Below are positions 36,175 through 45,078 of a DNA stretch of 64,000 nt, piece after piece. Under the pieces are notes generated by a model. The model did no database searches, was not told the origin of the DNA, and saw nothing but the letters and a program-made list of their open reading frames with translations. Origin of the DNA: Labilithrix sp. (GTDB lineage Bacteria; Myxococcota; Polyangia; Polyangiales; Polyangiaceae); NCBI GenBank assembly GCA_028287035.1, contig JAQBQL010000212.1, positions 20,118 through 84,117 on the forward strand, in the 5' to 3' direction. Made by a program: the position numbers and the translations under genes. Every line of letters begins with the position of its first letter. Positions within the stretch are counted from its first letter, which is position 1.

Positions 36175-38361
36175 ATGACGGTGACGGATCGGCCACCGGC
36201 CACTCCCGTGCGGGTCGCGCTCCCGCGGGGCGGGTACTACGTGCGCACCTCGGCCGGCCCCGTGCAGATCGGGATGCCGCCCGAGACGATCAAGGACGTC
36301 ATGGAGCACAAGCTCGACGTTCCCGTGGCGTACGTGCTCCCGCGCGAGCTCTTCGACCGGCGCCGCGGCCTGTCCGTCGCGGAGTTCGAGTTCCCTGCAT
36401 ATTACAGCTTCTTCCTGCTGAAGCGCCGCTGCCGCCTCGTCGTGCTCGACGACGACGTGGAGCGCCGCGTCCGCTCCATCTTCCAGGAGACGCTCTTCGG
36501 TCCGGTGGGCGAGCCGCTCGCGAGCGAGTTCGCCGACGGGTACCCCGAGTCACGTCGGCCGCGCTTCGGCCGCGAGAGCGAGTACTTCCGCACCGTGCCC
36601 GGCCGCGGGCGCCTCGAGGTCGACGACCTGCTCGAGTTCGTGCGGATGAAGGACGGCGCGTGCGAGATCGCCCCCGGCGTTCTCCTGCTCGACCAGGGCG
36701 ACGTGCTCGTCATCCGCGACCACGGCAAGGACATCGCCAGCGTCGCGAGCACCGTCAACCTGCCGATCCGGGCCATCACCATCGACACCGACGAGGCGCC
36801 GCGCTCGTGGGTCGCGCCGTCGTTCGGGGTCACCGTCCTCGGCGCGAGCCACGGCTTCGATCCGAGCGGCAAGACCACGGGCTTTCTCCTCTGGATGGGG
36901 GGCCGGGCAATCCTCGTCGATCCGCCCACCGACTCGACGGAGTACCTGCGGGAGCGCGGGATCGCGCCGAAGACGATCGACGGCGTCATCCTCACGCACT
37001 GCCACGCCGACCACGACGCGGGCACGTTCCAGAAGCTCCTCGAGGAGGCGCAGATCAGCCTCTACACGACGCCGCACATCCTCGGCTCGTTCCTCCGGAA
37101 GTACTCGGCGCTCTCCGGGCTCGGCGAGGATCTCCTGCGCCGTACCTTCTCGTTCCACCCCGTGCGCATCGGCGCTCCGGTGCACGTGCGCGGCGGCGAG
37201 CTGTGGTTCCGCTACAACCTGCACTCGATCCCGACGATCGGCGTCGACGCGTTCTACGGCAACCGGAGCATCTCGATCTCGGGCGACACGCTCTACGACC
37301 CCGAGCGCGTCACCGCGATGTACGAGGCCGGCGTGCTCACGCGCGCTCGCTACGAGGACCTCGTCGATTTCCCGGCGCACCACACGGCGATCGTCCACGA
37401 GGCCGGCATCCCGCCGCTCCACACGCCGACCGCCGCGCTCGCCCGGCTGCCCGACGAGGTGAAGGAGCGCCTCCACCTCGTCCACATCGCCGCGAAGGAC
37501 GTGCCGCAGGACCAGGGCCTCAACGCCGCGCGCGAGGGGCTCGAGCACACGATCCGCGTCGAGCCCTCGTCGCCGCCGCGCTTCGGCGACGCGATCGAGC
37601 TGCTCGAGATCTTCTCGATGGTCGACTTCCTGCGCGATCTGCCGCTCTCGCGGGCGCGCACGCTCCTCCAGGTGGCGCGGCGCATGACGCTGCCGGCGGG
37701 CGAGAACGTCGTCACCCAGGGCACGAAGGGCGACAGCTTCTACATCGTCGTGAGCGGCACCGTGCAGGTCGTGAAGGACGGCGTGCCCCTCAAGAAGTAC
37801 CGCGCCGGCGACTACTTCGGCGAGATGGCGGTCCTCCTCGACCAGCCGCGCAGCGCCGACGTCGTGGCGCTCGCCGACGTGGACCTCGTGGCCCTCGATC
37901 GCAACGACTTCCTGACCGTCCTCCGCGGCAGCGAGATGCTGACGCGCCTCGAGCGGCTCGTCCGGGTGCGCGACGAGGGCGCGTGGGAGCTGCTCGCGCA
38001 GAACTCGGTGTTCGCGCACCTCACGAGCGCGCAGAAGACGCAGCTCCAGACGTACCTGGCGCCCCACGACGGCGCGGCGGGCGAGGTGCTGTGGCGCGCC
38101 GGTGAGCCGCCGGCGCGGGCCTACCTGGTCGACAGCGCCGTGGTCACCCTCGTGGGCCCGGAAGGCGAGCTGCCGCCGTTCTCGAGCGGCGCGTTCGTCG
38201 GCGAGGTCGACGCCTTGCGGAGCCGCGCGCCGTCCCCGAGCACCGCGACGGTGACGCAGCCCGGGAAGCTGTTCGCGATCGAGCCGGTCGATCTCGTCCG
38301 GTTCTTCGAGGACAACCCAGGCGTGTACCTGTCGTTCCTCGGAACGCGCTTCGTCGAGTGA
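36175..38361 (+). CDS. Metallo-beta-lactamase-fold hydrolase fused to cyclic-nucleotide-binding domains
   Basis: This 728-residue cytoplasmic protein has three parts. Residues 1 to about 205 are a domain I do not recognise. Residues about 215-470 are an MBL-fold hydrolase with the metal motif THCHADHD (His275, His277, Asp279, His280), SGDTLYD and later FPAHHTAI and LVHIAAKD elements. Residues about 490-600 form a cyclic-nucleotide-binding domain with GDSFYIVVSGTVQVV and the phosphate-binding-cassette-like GDYFGEMAVLLDQPRSADV. A second, more degenerate CNBD-like segment ends the protein. The cassette has GEMAVLL-x3-RSA where cAMP-binding CRP has GELGL-x5-RTA, so ligand binding is plausible but not certain. 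Cyclic nucleotide could control the hydrolase; the substrate is unknown. It converges on the epimerase gene with 1 bp between stops. Confidence 0.86.
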   Translation: MTVTDRPPATPVRVALPRGGYYVRTSAGPVQIGMPPETIKDVMEHKLDVPVAYVLPRELFDRRRGLSVAEFEFPAYYSFFLLKRRCRLVVLDDDVERRVRSIFQETLFGPVGEPLASEFADGYPESRRPRFGRESEYFRTVPGRGRLEVDDLLEFVRMKDGACEIAPGVLLLDQGDVLVIRDHGKDIASVASTVNLPIRAITIDTDEAPRSWVAPSFGVTVLGASHGFDPSGKTTGFLLWMGGRAILVDPPTDSTEYLRERGIAPKTIDGVILTHCHADHDAGTFQKLLEEAQISLYTTPHILGSFLRKYSALSGLGEDLLRRTFSFHPVRIGAPVHVRGGELWFRYNLHSIPTIGVDAFYGNRSISISGDTLYDPERVTAMYEAGVLTRARYEDLVDFPAHHTAIVHEAGIPPLHTPTAALARLPDEVKERLHLVHIAAKDVPQDQGLNAAREGLEHTIRVEPSSPPRFGDAIELLEIFSMVDFLRDLPLSRARTLLQVARRMTLPAGENVVTQGTKGDSFYIVVSGTVQVVKDGVPLKKYRAGDYFGEMAVLLDQPRSADVVALADVDLVALDRNDFLTVLRGSEMLTRLERLVRVRDEGAWELLAQNSVFAHLTSAQKTQLQTYLAPHDGAAGEVLWRAGEPPARAYLVDSAVVTLVGPEGELPPFSSGAFVGEVDALRSRAPSPSTATVTQPGKLFAIEPVDLVRFFEDNPGVYLSFLGTRFVE

Positions 38362-38362
38362 G

Positions 38363-39322
38363 CTAGGCGCGCTCGCCGAGCCAGCGCACCACCGAAGCGA
38401 GCCCCTCGGTCAGCTTGACCTGCGGCTTCCAGCCGAGCTCGCCTTCGGCGCGCGTGATGTCGGCGAAGGTCGCGTCGACGTCGCCCAGCGGCACCGCGGC
38501 GTGCTCGACGACCGGCGCTCGCCCCGCCGCGGCGCCCATCGCGGCGACGAGATCGGTGAGCGTGACCGGCGCGCCCGACCCGAGGTTGTAGACGCGGAAC
38601 CCCGGCGGAGTGCGCTCGCTCGCCGCGATCACGCCGCGCACGATGTCGTCGACGTGCGTGAAGTCGCGTCGCATCGCGCCGTCCCCGAACACGGTGATCG
38701 GCTGGCCGGCGAGGATGGCGCGCAGGAACGAGGTGATGGCCATCTCGGGACGCTGCCGCGGACCGTACACCGTGAAGAAGCGAAGGCCGCAGCAGCGCAT
38801 CGCGGGGGTCCGCTTGCGCATCGCCGCGGTCAGCAGCTCCGCCGAGCGCTTCGAGGCGGCGTACGGCGACTCGGGCTCGAGCGCGGGCGCGTCCTCGCCG
38901 GCGGGCAGGGGAGTCGAGTTGCCGTAGACCGACGAGCTCGACGCGAAGAGGAAGAGCGTGTGGCCGGCGCGCTGCGCGGCGTCGAGCACGCTCGCCGTGC
39001 CCTCGACGTTCACCTTGCTGTAGCGCGCCGGGTCGGCGAAGGACGGCCGTACCCCCGCGAGACCGGCGAGATGGATCACGGCGTCGGTGCCGGCAACGGC
39101 CCGCGCGGCGAGCTCGCGGTCCGCCACGCAGCCCTCGACCACCTCGAAGCGATCGCCGAACTCGGCGGCGAGGAGCTGCTGGTTCGCGCGCTTCTGCGTC
39201 CGCGGGTACGGCGCGTCGCTGAAGTCGTCGAGCACGCGCACCGAGTCGCCGCGCGCGAGGAGCGCGCGGCTGAGATGGCTACCGATGAAGCCGACCCCGC
39301 CCGTGACCAGCCAGCGCTGCAC
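38363..39322 (-). CDS. NAD-dependent nucleotide-sugar epimerase (UDP-glucuronate 4-epimerase-like)
   Basis: This 319-residue extended SDR has the NAD motif TGGVGFIGSH, the HLAGLAGVRPSFADPARY block, the Ser of SSSSVYG and the YAASK catalytic pair, and the substrate-side RFFTVYGPRQRPEMAI. The LAGVRPSFADP and PRQRPEMAI strings are typical of UDP-glucuronate 4-epimerases. The start is GTG 39322, because the longer open frame upstream is shadow of ugd. It follows ugd by 20 bp, so the pair could convert UDP-glucose to UDP-glucuronate and then UDP-galacturonate for polysaccharide. Other epimerisation specificities (glucose, arabinose) remain possible. Confidence 0.88.
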   Translation of the reverse strand: MQRWLVTGGVGFIGSHLSRALLARGDSVRVLDDFSDAPYPRTQKRANQQLLAAEFGDRFEVVEGCVADRELAARAVAGTDAVIHLAGLAGVRPSFADPARYSKVNVEGTASVLDAAQRAGHTLFLFASSSSVYGNSTPLPAGEDAPALEPESPYAASKRSAELLTAAMRKRTPAMRCCGLRFFTVYGPRQRPEMAITSFLRAILAGQPITVFGDGAMRRDFTHVDDIVRGVIAASERTPPGFRVYNLGSGAPVTLTDLVAAMGAAAGRAPVVEHAAVPLGDVDATFADITRAEGELGWKPQVKLTEGLASVVRWLGERA

Positions 39323-39342
39323 TCGGTTCCCGGACCTTCGCT

Positions 39343-40689
39343 TCAGCGGCTCGAGGGGCGTTCGGCCGAGCGGTTCGACTGCACGCCGATGCCCTGGTAC
39401 CGGAGCCCGGCGCGCATGACGTCGGTCGGACGCCAGATGTTCCGTGCGTCGACGAGGACCGGCGGGAGCCCGGCGCCGCCGTCGACGAGGCGCTTCCGGA
39501 TCTCGCCGAAGTTGGGGGCGCGGTAGCTGCGCCACTCGGTGAGGAGCACGAGGGCGTGAGATCCGTCGAGCGCGTCGTAGTCGCGCTCCTTGACGCCGAT
39601 CTTCCCCTCGAAGTGCTTCGCGAAGTTCGGGCCGGCCTCGGGATCGTGCCCGACCACCTTCGCGCCCTTGGCGAGGAGCGCGGTGGCGAGCTTCACCGAG
39701 GGCGACTCGCGGATGTCGTCGGTCTCGGGCTTGAAGGCGAGGCCCCACAGCGTGATCTGCTTGCCCTTCACGCCGTCGATGGCGCGGTCGACGAGGTCGG
39801 CGAGGAAGAGCGCCTGCTCCTCGTTGGCGATGTGGGCGGCCTCGGCCACCCGCATCTGCACGTTGTGCTCGCGGCCGAGCGCGGCGAGCGCCTGGACGTC
39901 CTTCGGGAAGCACGAGCCGCCGTAGCCCGGGCCCGCGTAGAGGAATTTCTTGCCGATGCGCGAGTCGGTGCCCACGCCGAGGCGCACCGAATGGATGTCC
40001 GCGCCGGTGGCGTGGCAGAGGCGCGACAGCTCGTTCATGAACGAGATGCGGATCGCCAGCATCGTGTTCGATGCGTACTTGATGAGCTCGCTGGAGCGCG
40101 GGTCGGTGATGACGAGCCGCTCGCCCGAGAGCTGCAGTGGCGCATAGAGCTCGCGCAGGACCTGGCGCGCGTCGTCGCTGCGGGCGCCGACGACCACGCG
40201 ATCGGGCTTGAAGAAGTCGGTGACCGCGTCGCCTTCCTTCAGGAACTCGGGGTTCGAGACGACCTCGAGGTGGACCTTTGCGTCGGTGAGCCGGCCCGTG
40301 ACCGCGTCGCACGTGCCGACGGGGACGGTGCTCTTGACGACGACGAGCGCGTCCTTCTTGGCGACCTTCGCGATCGTGTCGGCGACCGCGAACACGGCGG
40401 AGAGATCGGCCGCGCCATCGGGGCCCGGCGGGGTGCCGACCGCGATGAAGTAGAGGTCGGCCTCCTGGAAGGCGCCGGTGATCTCGGTGGCGAACTGGAG
40501 CCGCCCGTTGCGCTGGTTGCGATGGATCAGGTCCCCGAGGCCGGGCTCGTAGATGGGAACGCCGCCCTCGTTCAGCTTCGCGATCTTCGTGGGATCGATG
40601 TCGTAGAGGAGAACATCGTGCCCGAGATCGCTGAGGCCCGTGCCGGTGACGAGACCGACATACCCTGCACCAAAAACGACGAGTCGCAT
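39343..40689 (-). CDS. ugd: UDP-glucose 6-dehydrogenase
   Basis: Ugd oxidises UDP-glucose to UDP-glucuronate with two NAD+. The protein has 448 residues from ATG 40689. The opening is MRLVVFGAGYVGLVTG, followed by the nucleotide-binding EVVSNPEFLKEG block, the catalytic GPGYGGSCFPKD (Cys260) and the C-terminal GLAFKPETDDIRESPS region. All active-site elements are intact and the length is standard. The open frame before 40689 adds 13 residues of no family similarity. The epimerase follows in the same direction, suggesting capsule, O-antigen or exopolysaccharide precursor supply. Confidence 0.95.
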   Translation of the reverse strand: MRLVVFGAGYVGLVTGTGLSDLGHDVLLYDIDPTKIAKLNEGGVPIYEPGLGDLIHRNQRNGRLQFATEITGAFQEADLYFIAVGTPPGPDGAADLSAVFAVADTIAKVAKKDALVVVKSTVPVGTCDAVTGRLTDAKVHLEVVSNPEFLKEGDAVTDFFKPDRVVVGARSDDARQVLRELYAPLQLSGERLVITDPRSSELIKYASNTMLAIRISFMNELSRLCHATGADIHSVRLGVGTDSRIGKKFLYAGPGYGGSCFPKDVQALAALGREHNVQMRVAEAAHIANEEQALFLADLVDRAIDGVKGKQITLWGLAFKPETDDIRESPSVKLATALLAKGAKVVGHDPEAGPNFAKHFEGKIGVKERDYDALDGSHALVLLTEWRSYRAPNFGEIRKRLVDGGAGLPPVLVDARNIWRPTDVMRAGLRYQGIGVQSNRSAERPSSR

Positions 40690-40755
40690 CTGCGGCGACT
40701 TCTTAGTGGGCTGCGGTCCCGCCGGCAACCCCGCTCGTTCAGGGGCGGTCGGGCG

Positions 40756-41832
40756 TCAGGGGGATCCCGGCACCTTGAGGGTGATCGCGTAGATGCCGTT
40801 GGCGGGATCCACCTTCCCGTCGGCGGTGCGCGCCGTGATGAAGAGGCGGGTGCCGCCTGCGCCACCGAACGCGACGTTCGAGGGCGTTCCGGCGACCTTG
40901 ATCGTCCCGAGGGGCTTGCCCGCGACATCGAAGACGAGGACGCCCGCCATCGCCGCGACATAGACGTTGCCCGCCTTGTCGACGGCCATCCCGTCGCCGC
41001 CGGGTGCATCGACGAACGGCTTGAAGGGGCTCGCGAGCGTCCCGTCCGCGGCGAGGCCGGCGGCGAGGACCTTGCCCGCGCCGTTGTCGACGACGTAGAG
41101 CGCGGTCTCGTCGGGCGAGATCGCGATGCCGTTCGGCTGCATGAACGTGCCCGCGAGACGCACCGCCGCGGTGTTGGGATCGGTCGCCCCGGCGGGGACG
41201 CGGTAGACCGCCTTCTGATCCTGCGGGAGGCCGCCGTCGGGCGTCGCGGCGTAGAACGGATCCGTGAAGTAGATCGTGCCGTCGGAGCGCACGATGACGT
41301 CGTTCGGGGCGTCGAAGCGCTTGCCGTTGAACTGCGCGGCGACGACCGCCGGCATCGTGAACGGGCTGTCGGCGCGGACCACGCGCCCGGTGTTGCCCTC
41401 GCACGTGACGAGGCGCCCCTGCTTGTCGACCGCGTTGCCGTTCGCGCCGCCGCTCGGGTTGCGGAGCGCCGCCGCGCCGCCGTCGTCCTCGAGACGGAAC
41501 AGCGTGTTCTGGGCCGTGTCCGAGAAGATCAGGTGGCCGCCCGCCCAGACCGGGCCTTCGGTGAAGACGAAGCCGCCCTTCACGAGGGTGGCGCTCGGGT
41601 CCACCCCTTCGAGCGGGTTTCCGTAGACGACGGGGCCGGCGTCGACGTTGCTGCTCGCGTCGACGGGCGCTGTCGCGCCGTCGCCGGACGCGCCCGAGTC
41701 GTAGCAGCCGTTGCCGATGCAGCCGTTCGAGCGGGGCTCCTGATCGAGCGAGTTGTCGCTGCATGCGGCGACGACCCCCACGGCGAGAGAGCTCACGACC
41801 CCGAGGGCGAACGACAGGCGGCGCTTCGTCAT
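40756..41832 (-). CDS. SMP-30/gluconolactonase-like lipoprotein
   Basis: This protein has 358 residues from ATG 41832. The lipobox is VVAAC (Cys24), then an Asp/Ser/Ala linker with two Cys (NGCIGNGC). Six-bladed propeller sequence of the SMP-30 family follows: FTEGPVWAGGHLIFSD, NPSGGANGNAVDKQGRLVTC, RFDAPNDVIVRSDGTIYFTD, MQPNGIAISPDETALYVVD and GGDGMAVDKAGNVYVA. The metal ligands Glu in FTEGP, Asn in PND and Asp in SPDET/GDG are present, so lactonase activity is plausible. Members hydrolyse sugar lactones or organophosphates. Here it would act outside the cytoplasm. ATG 41832 is preferred to 41844 by the upstream TAGGAT box. Confidence 0.87.
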   Translation of the reverse strand: MTKRRLSFALGVVSSLAVGVVAACSDNSLDQEPRSNGCIGNGCYDSGASGDGATAPVDASSNVDAGPVVYGNPLEGVDPSATLVKGGFVFTEGPVWAGGHLIFSDTAQNTLFRLEDDGGAAALRNPSGGANGNAVDKQGRLVTCEGNTGRVVRADSPFTMPAVVAAQFNGKRFDAPNDVIVRSDGTIYFTDPFYAATPDGGLPQDQKAVYRVPAGATDPNTAAVRLAGTFMQPNGIAISPDETALYVVDNGAGKVLAAGLAADGTLASPFKPFVDAPGGDGMAVDKAGNVYVAAMAGVLVFDVAGKPLGTIKVAGTPSNVAFGGAGGTRLFITARTADGKVDPANGIYAITLKVPGSP

Positions 41833-41842
41833 GGCGCCGGTC

Positions 41843-41848
41843 ATCCTA
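41843..41848 (-). promoter_or_regulatory. Putative -10 box TAGGAT before SMP-30 gene
   Basis: TAGGAT overlaps the alternative ATG 41844 and lies 10 bases before ATG 41832, arguing for the later start. Confidence 0.4.
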
Positions 41849-41887
41849 CGAGAAATGGGGGCAGCCGTCTTGCGGGTGCCGCGCTGG

Positions 41888-42136
41888 TCAGAAGCGGAGC
41901 CACCCCGCGTGCGCGGCGGCGACGAGCAGCGCGGCGACCAGCGCCACCTCGAGGAAGAAGCGGAGCGACTTCTTCAGCACGCGGTAGCCCACCACGACGA
42001 GCACCGCCGCGACGACCAGCGCCGGCACGCCGGTGTGTACCGACAGCCAGCGCACCGCGACGCGGCCCGTGCTCTCCACGTTCCGCCACGACAGCAGCTT
42101 CGGGAACGCGAGGAGCACCGCGGGCAGCCAGGACAC
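41888..42136 (-). CDS. Small membrane protein, unknown function
   Basis: From GTG 42136 (AGGATC 8 bases upstream) the product has 82 residues: VSWLPAVLLAFPKLLSWRNV, then two hydrophobic stretches (VPALVVAAVLVVVGYRVL and FFLEVALVAALLVAAAHAGW) separated by a basic KKSLR. It is therefore a two-helix membrane protein with a short N-terminal amphipathic part. No family is recognised. The start is uncertain: the frame stays open to 42250, but a longer reading would overlap the divergent SDR start. Confidence 0.5.
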   Translation of the reverse strand: MSWLPAVLLAFPKLLSWRNVESTGRVAVRWLSVHTGVPALVVAAVLVVVGYRVLKKSLRFFLEVALVAALLVAAAHAGWLRF

Positions 42137-42204
42137 CGGCCGATCCTGGCCATCCTGGGCGGTTCGGGCAACTTCGCGTCGCTGCGCAGCGGCGCGCGGC
42201 GGTG

Positions 42205-42210
42205 TAGAGT
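42205..42210 (+). promoter_or_regulatory. Putative -10 box TAGAGT before SDR gene
   Basis: TAGAGT followed by GCGCCGCC and ATG 42219 (8-base spacer) is nearly the same string as before the epimerase gene at 6955. Confidence 0.45.
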
Positions 42211-42218
42211 GCGCCGCC

Positions 42219-42986
<768 letters not shown>

Positions 42987-42997
42987 GGCTAATTGAC

Positions 42998-43019
42998 GCG
43001 TCCGGCCGCATCCGGACGC
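42998..43019 (+). terminator. GC-rich hairpin after the SDR gene
   Basis: GCGTCCGG-CCGCAT-CCGGACGC gives an 8-bp perfect stem with a 6-base loop, 11 bp after the stop. It has no T-run, so it could stop polymerase weakly or protect the 3' end. Confidence 0.45.
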
Positions 43020-43024
43020 AGCCC

Positions 43025-43048
43025 GTTTCGCGTGCTGGGCCGCGAAAC
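43025..43048. other. Second hairpin directly after the first
   Basis: GTTTCGCG-TGCTGGGC-CGCGAAAC forms an 8-bp perfect stem with an 8-base loop. The left and right arms start and end with A/T pairs, so it may act in either direction. Confidence 0.4.
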
Positions 43049-43091
43049 CACTTGCGGAGCGGGTGGTTGTCCGCCAGTAAAGAGAGTCGCT

Positions 43092-43106
43092 CGTTCGTGA
43101 CGAACG
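43092..43106. promoter_or_regulatory. Perfect inverted repeat upstream of the two-TM protein gene
   Basis: CGTTCG-TGA-CGAACG lies 12-26 bases before ATG 43119, where a regulator could block transcription or initiation. The half-site TCGTTCG also opens the core of the repeat array at 44677. Confidence 0.4.
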
Positions 43107-43118
43107 TGTGAACTTTCG

Positions 43119-44663
43119 ATGGCCATCGCGGAACTCAGCAGCGCCGGTACAGCTCAGCTTCTTGCGGAACCCGCCGCCGGGCTCTACGAGCGTGCGCCAG
43201 CGCAGGTCCGCATGGCGGTGCACGACGCGTCGCGTATCGAGTGGAGCCTCTCGGTGCCGCTGCCGAAGGACGCGTCGCTCGATTACTCGCTGCGCGTCGA
43301 GCTCTCGATCCCGTCGAACACGTTCGTGCGCCACCTGCCGTGGGACCAGATGCAGTCGTTCACGCGGCTCGATGGTCCCGCGGTCGCGCAGCACGGCGAC
43401 GCGGTGTCGATCGATCAGCTGCGGCGCGGCGCGCTCGCGATGGCGAGCCAGCTGGCGCGTGCGAGCGACGGGTTCAGCCGTCATTGTCGCCTCGCGGGGT
43501 CGCTCTTCGCGACCGCTGCGCACAGCGAGCTCGAGGACGCGCTCACGATCTGGATCGAGGCGGCCCTGCGGATCAGCGAGGAGGCGCGCGAGCGGCTGGC
43601 GCGCGGTCCGGACGCGGAGCCGGCGGAGCTCCGTCGCGAGCGTCGCCTCGTCGACGAGTACATCAGCGTGCGTCTTCTCGAGGCGCTCGCGGGCGCCGAG
43701 CGCGGGCTGGCGGGGCTCGCGCAGTCGAAGTCGCCGTCGGCGGCGCAGATCATCCCGGTGATCGGCGCGGTGGAGGCGCGGCTCGGCGAGGTGCTGAGCG
43801 CCGAGCTCGTCTACCGCGAGGTGCACGGGTTCCTGAGCGCCGATCCGTCGTCACCGAATGCGCTCGAGCAGTACCTCGAGCGCTCGAGCCGCCTGAAGAA
43901 GCACTTCCAGGAGGTGCTCTTCCTCGACCCCGAGACGTTCCACGTCGCCGAGCGGGCGTACCACTGGATCGCCGGGTTCGTCGCGATCGTGGCGTCCACG
44001 TGGGCCTTCGCATGGCAGATCGCGCTCGCCAATCGCGCGGGGTCGTCGCAGACGTTCAGCACCGGGCTGCTCACGCTCGCGTTGATTGCCGGCGTCGTCT
44101 ACGCCACGAAGGACCGCATCAAGGAGATCGGTCGCACCTGGATGACGACGCGCGTGCACCGCGTCTACGGCGCGCAGCGCATCACGCGGTACCGGGCGCC
44201 GGCGCGGCGTCTGCCGGGGCGCGACGTCGTGGTCACCGCGCGCGAGTCGTTCGACCAGGGGGTCGCGAACCTGCCGGACCCGCTGAACCCCGAGAGCGGC
44301 GCGACGGTCGGGGTGACCCTCCTGACGTACGAGCACCGAGGCAGCGTCCTGCCGCACGCGCAGCTGCTCGCCTCGGGCGTGCGCCGCGTCAAGCACGTGT
44401 TCCGCTACGACCTGTCGCCGATGTTCGGCCGTCTCGACGACGCGACGAAGCCGGTCCCGGTCCTCGACGACGCGAGCCGCAAGGTCCGCTTCATCGACGC
44501 TCCGCGCTGCTACCGCGTCCCGATCCAGGTCCACGTCGAGTGCGCCGGCGTCACCACCACCGAGCGCGCCACCCTGGTGCTCCACAAGCGGGGCCTCGAG
44601 CGTCTCGACCGCGACACCGACTCGAACCCCTCGCTCGCCGAAATCGGCCTCGAACCGGGCTGA
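43119..44663 (+). CDS. Two-TM membrane protein of unknown function
   Basis: This 514-residue protein belongs to no family I recognise. Residues 1 to about 280 are soluble and mostly helical, with an Arg/Glu-rich segment (SEEARERLARGPDAEPAELR). Two TM helices follow close together (about 285-306 WIAGFVAIVASTWAFAWQIA and 315-333 STGLLTLALIAGVVYATKD). A basic connector (KDRIKEIGRTWMTTRVHRVY) leads to a C-terminal region of about 170 residues with beta pattern. Both large parts would be cytoplasmic. The first 100 residues have a strand-rich region with IEWSLSVPLPKD and LRVELSIPSNTF. It stands alone, followed by a 415-bp non-coding repeat region. Confidence 0.8.
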   Translation: MAIAELSSAGTAQLLAEPAAGLYERAPAQVRMAVHDASRIEWSLSVPLPKDASLDYSLRVELSIPSNTFVRHLPWDQMQSFTRLDGPAVAQHGDAVSIDQLRRGALAMASQLARASDGFSRHCRLAGSLFATAAHSELEDALTIWIEAALRISEEARERLARGPDAEPAELRRERRLVDEYISVRLLEALAGAERGLAGLAQSKSPSAAQIIPVIGAVEARLGEVLSAELVYREVHGFLSADPSSPNALEQYLERSSRLKKHFQEVLFLDPETFHVAERAYHWIAGFVAIVASTWAFAWQIALANRAGSSQTFSTGLLTLALIAGVVYATKDRIKEIGRTWMTTRVHRVYGAQRITRYRAPARRLPGRDVVVTARESFDQGVANLPDPLNPESGATVGVTLLTYEHRGSVLPHAQLLASGVRRVKHVFRYDLSPMFGRLDDATKPVPVLDDASRKVRFIDAPRCYRVPIQVHVECAGVTTTERATLVLHKRGLERLDRDTDSNPSLAEIGLEPG

Positions 44664-44676
44664 CCGCCGCGCGAGC

Positions 44677-45008
44677 GCGGGACGTCTCGGGCCGTGAAAA
44701 TCGTTCGGATCCCCCCGGTAACCGCGCGCGTCGCGGGATGCCCCGGGGCGTGAAAATCGTTCGGATCCCCCCGGTAACCGCGCGCGTCGCGGGATGTCTC
44801 GGGGCCTCGAAATCGTTCGGATCCCCCTCCGTCCACGCCCCCGAGGCAGCGGGCGCCGCGGCATCCGGCCTTGGGTCACGCACCGGAGGGGGATCCGAAC
44901 GAGATCGACGTGGCCCCCGGCGGCGCGCGGCAGACGGTGAGGGATCCGAACGAGTTGAGGGCCTCCGCACCCTCCCGGGGCGCGGCAGACCGTGAGGGAT
45001 CCGAACGA
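44677..45008. repeat. Inverted array of 55-56-bp repeats with GGATCC-centred core
   Basis: The 415-bp gap 44664-45078 holds no gene. Units F1 (44677-44732) and F2 (44733-44788) are 56 bp and nearly identical; F3 (44789-44827) is partial. Their cores TCGTTCGGATCCCCC lie at 44701, 44757 and 44813, exactly 56 bp apart. After about 60 bp of unique sequence, the reverse-complement core GGGATCCGAACGA recurs at 44890, 44941 and 44996, the last two within units 55 bp apart that share the sequence around GTGAGGGATCCGAACGAG. The array is thus three copies facing three. Transcribed RNA could fold into a long hairpin. No ORF or transposase is present. Confidence 0.85.
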
Positions 45009-45061
45009 GTTGAGGGCTCGGGCGCCGACGGAGCTGCCGGCCCCCGCCGGGACGCGCGTGC

Positions 45062-45067
45062 TAGGGT
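45062..45067 (+). promoter_or_regulatory. Putative -10 box TAGGGT before the RluA/RlmI fusion gene
   Basis: TAGGGT has 11 bases to ATG 45079, the longest spacing of the set. It lies just after the repeat array, which would occupy the upstream promoter region. Confidence 0.35.
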
Positions 45068-45078
45068 CCGCGCCTTCA

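Noticed and set aside
44677..45008. CRISPR array
   Set aside because: The repeats abut one another without variable spacers, occur in both orientations, and no cas genes are present.
44992..45078. N-terminal extension of the RluA/RlmI fusion starting inside the repeat array
   Set aside because: The extra residues are translated repeat sequence; family similarity begins after ATG 45079, which has a -10-like box.
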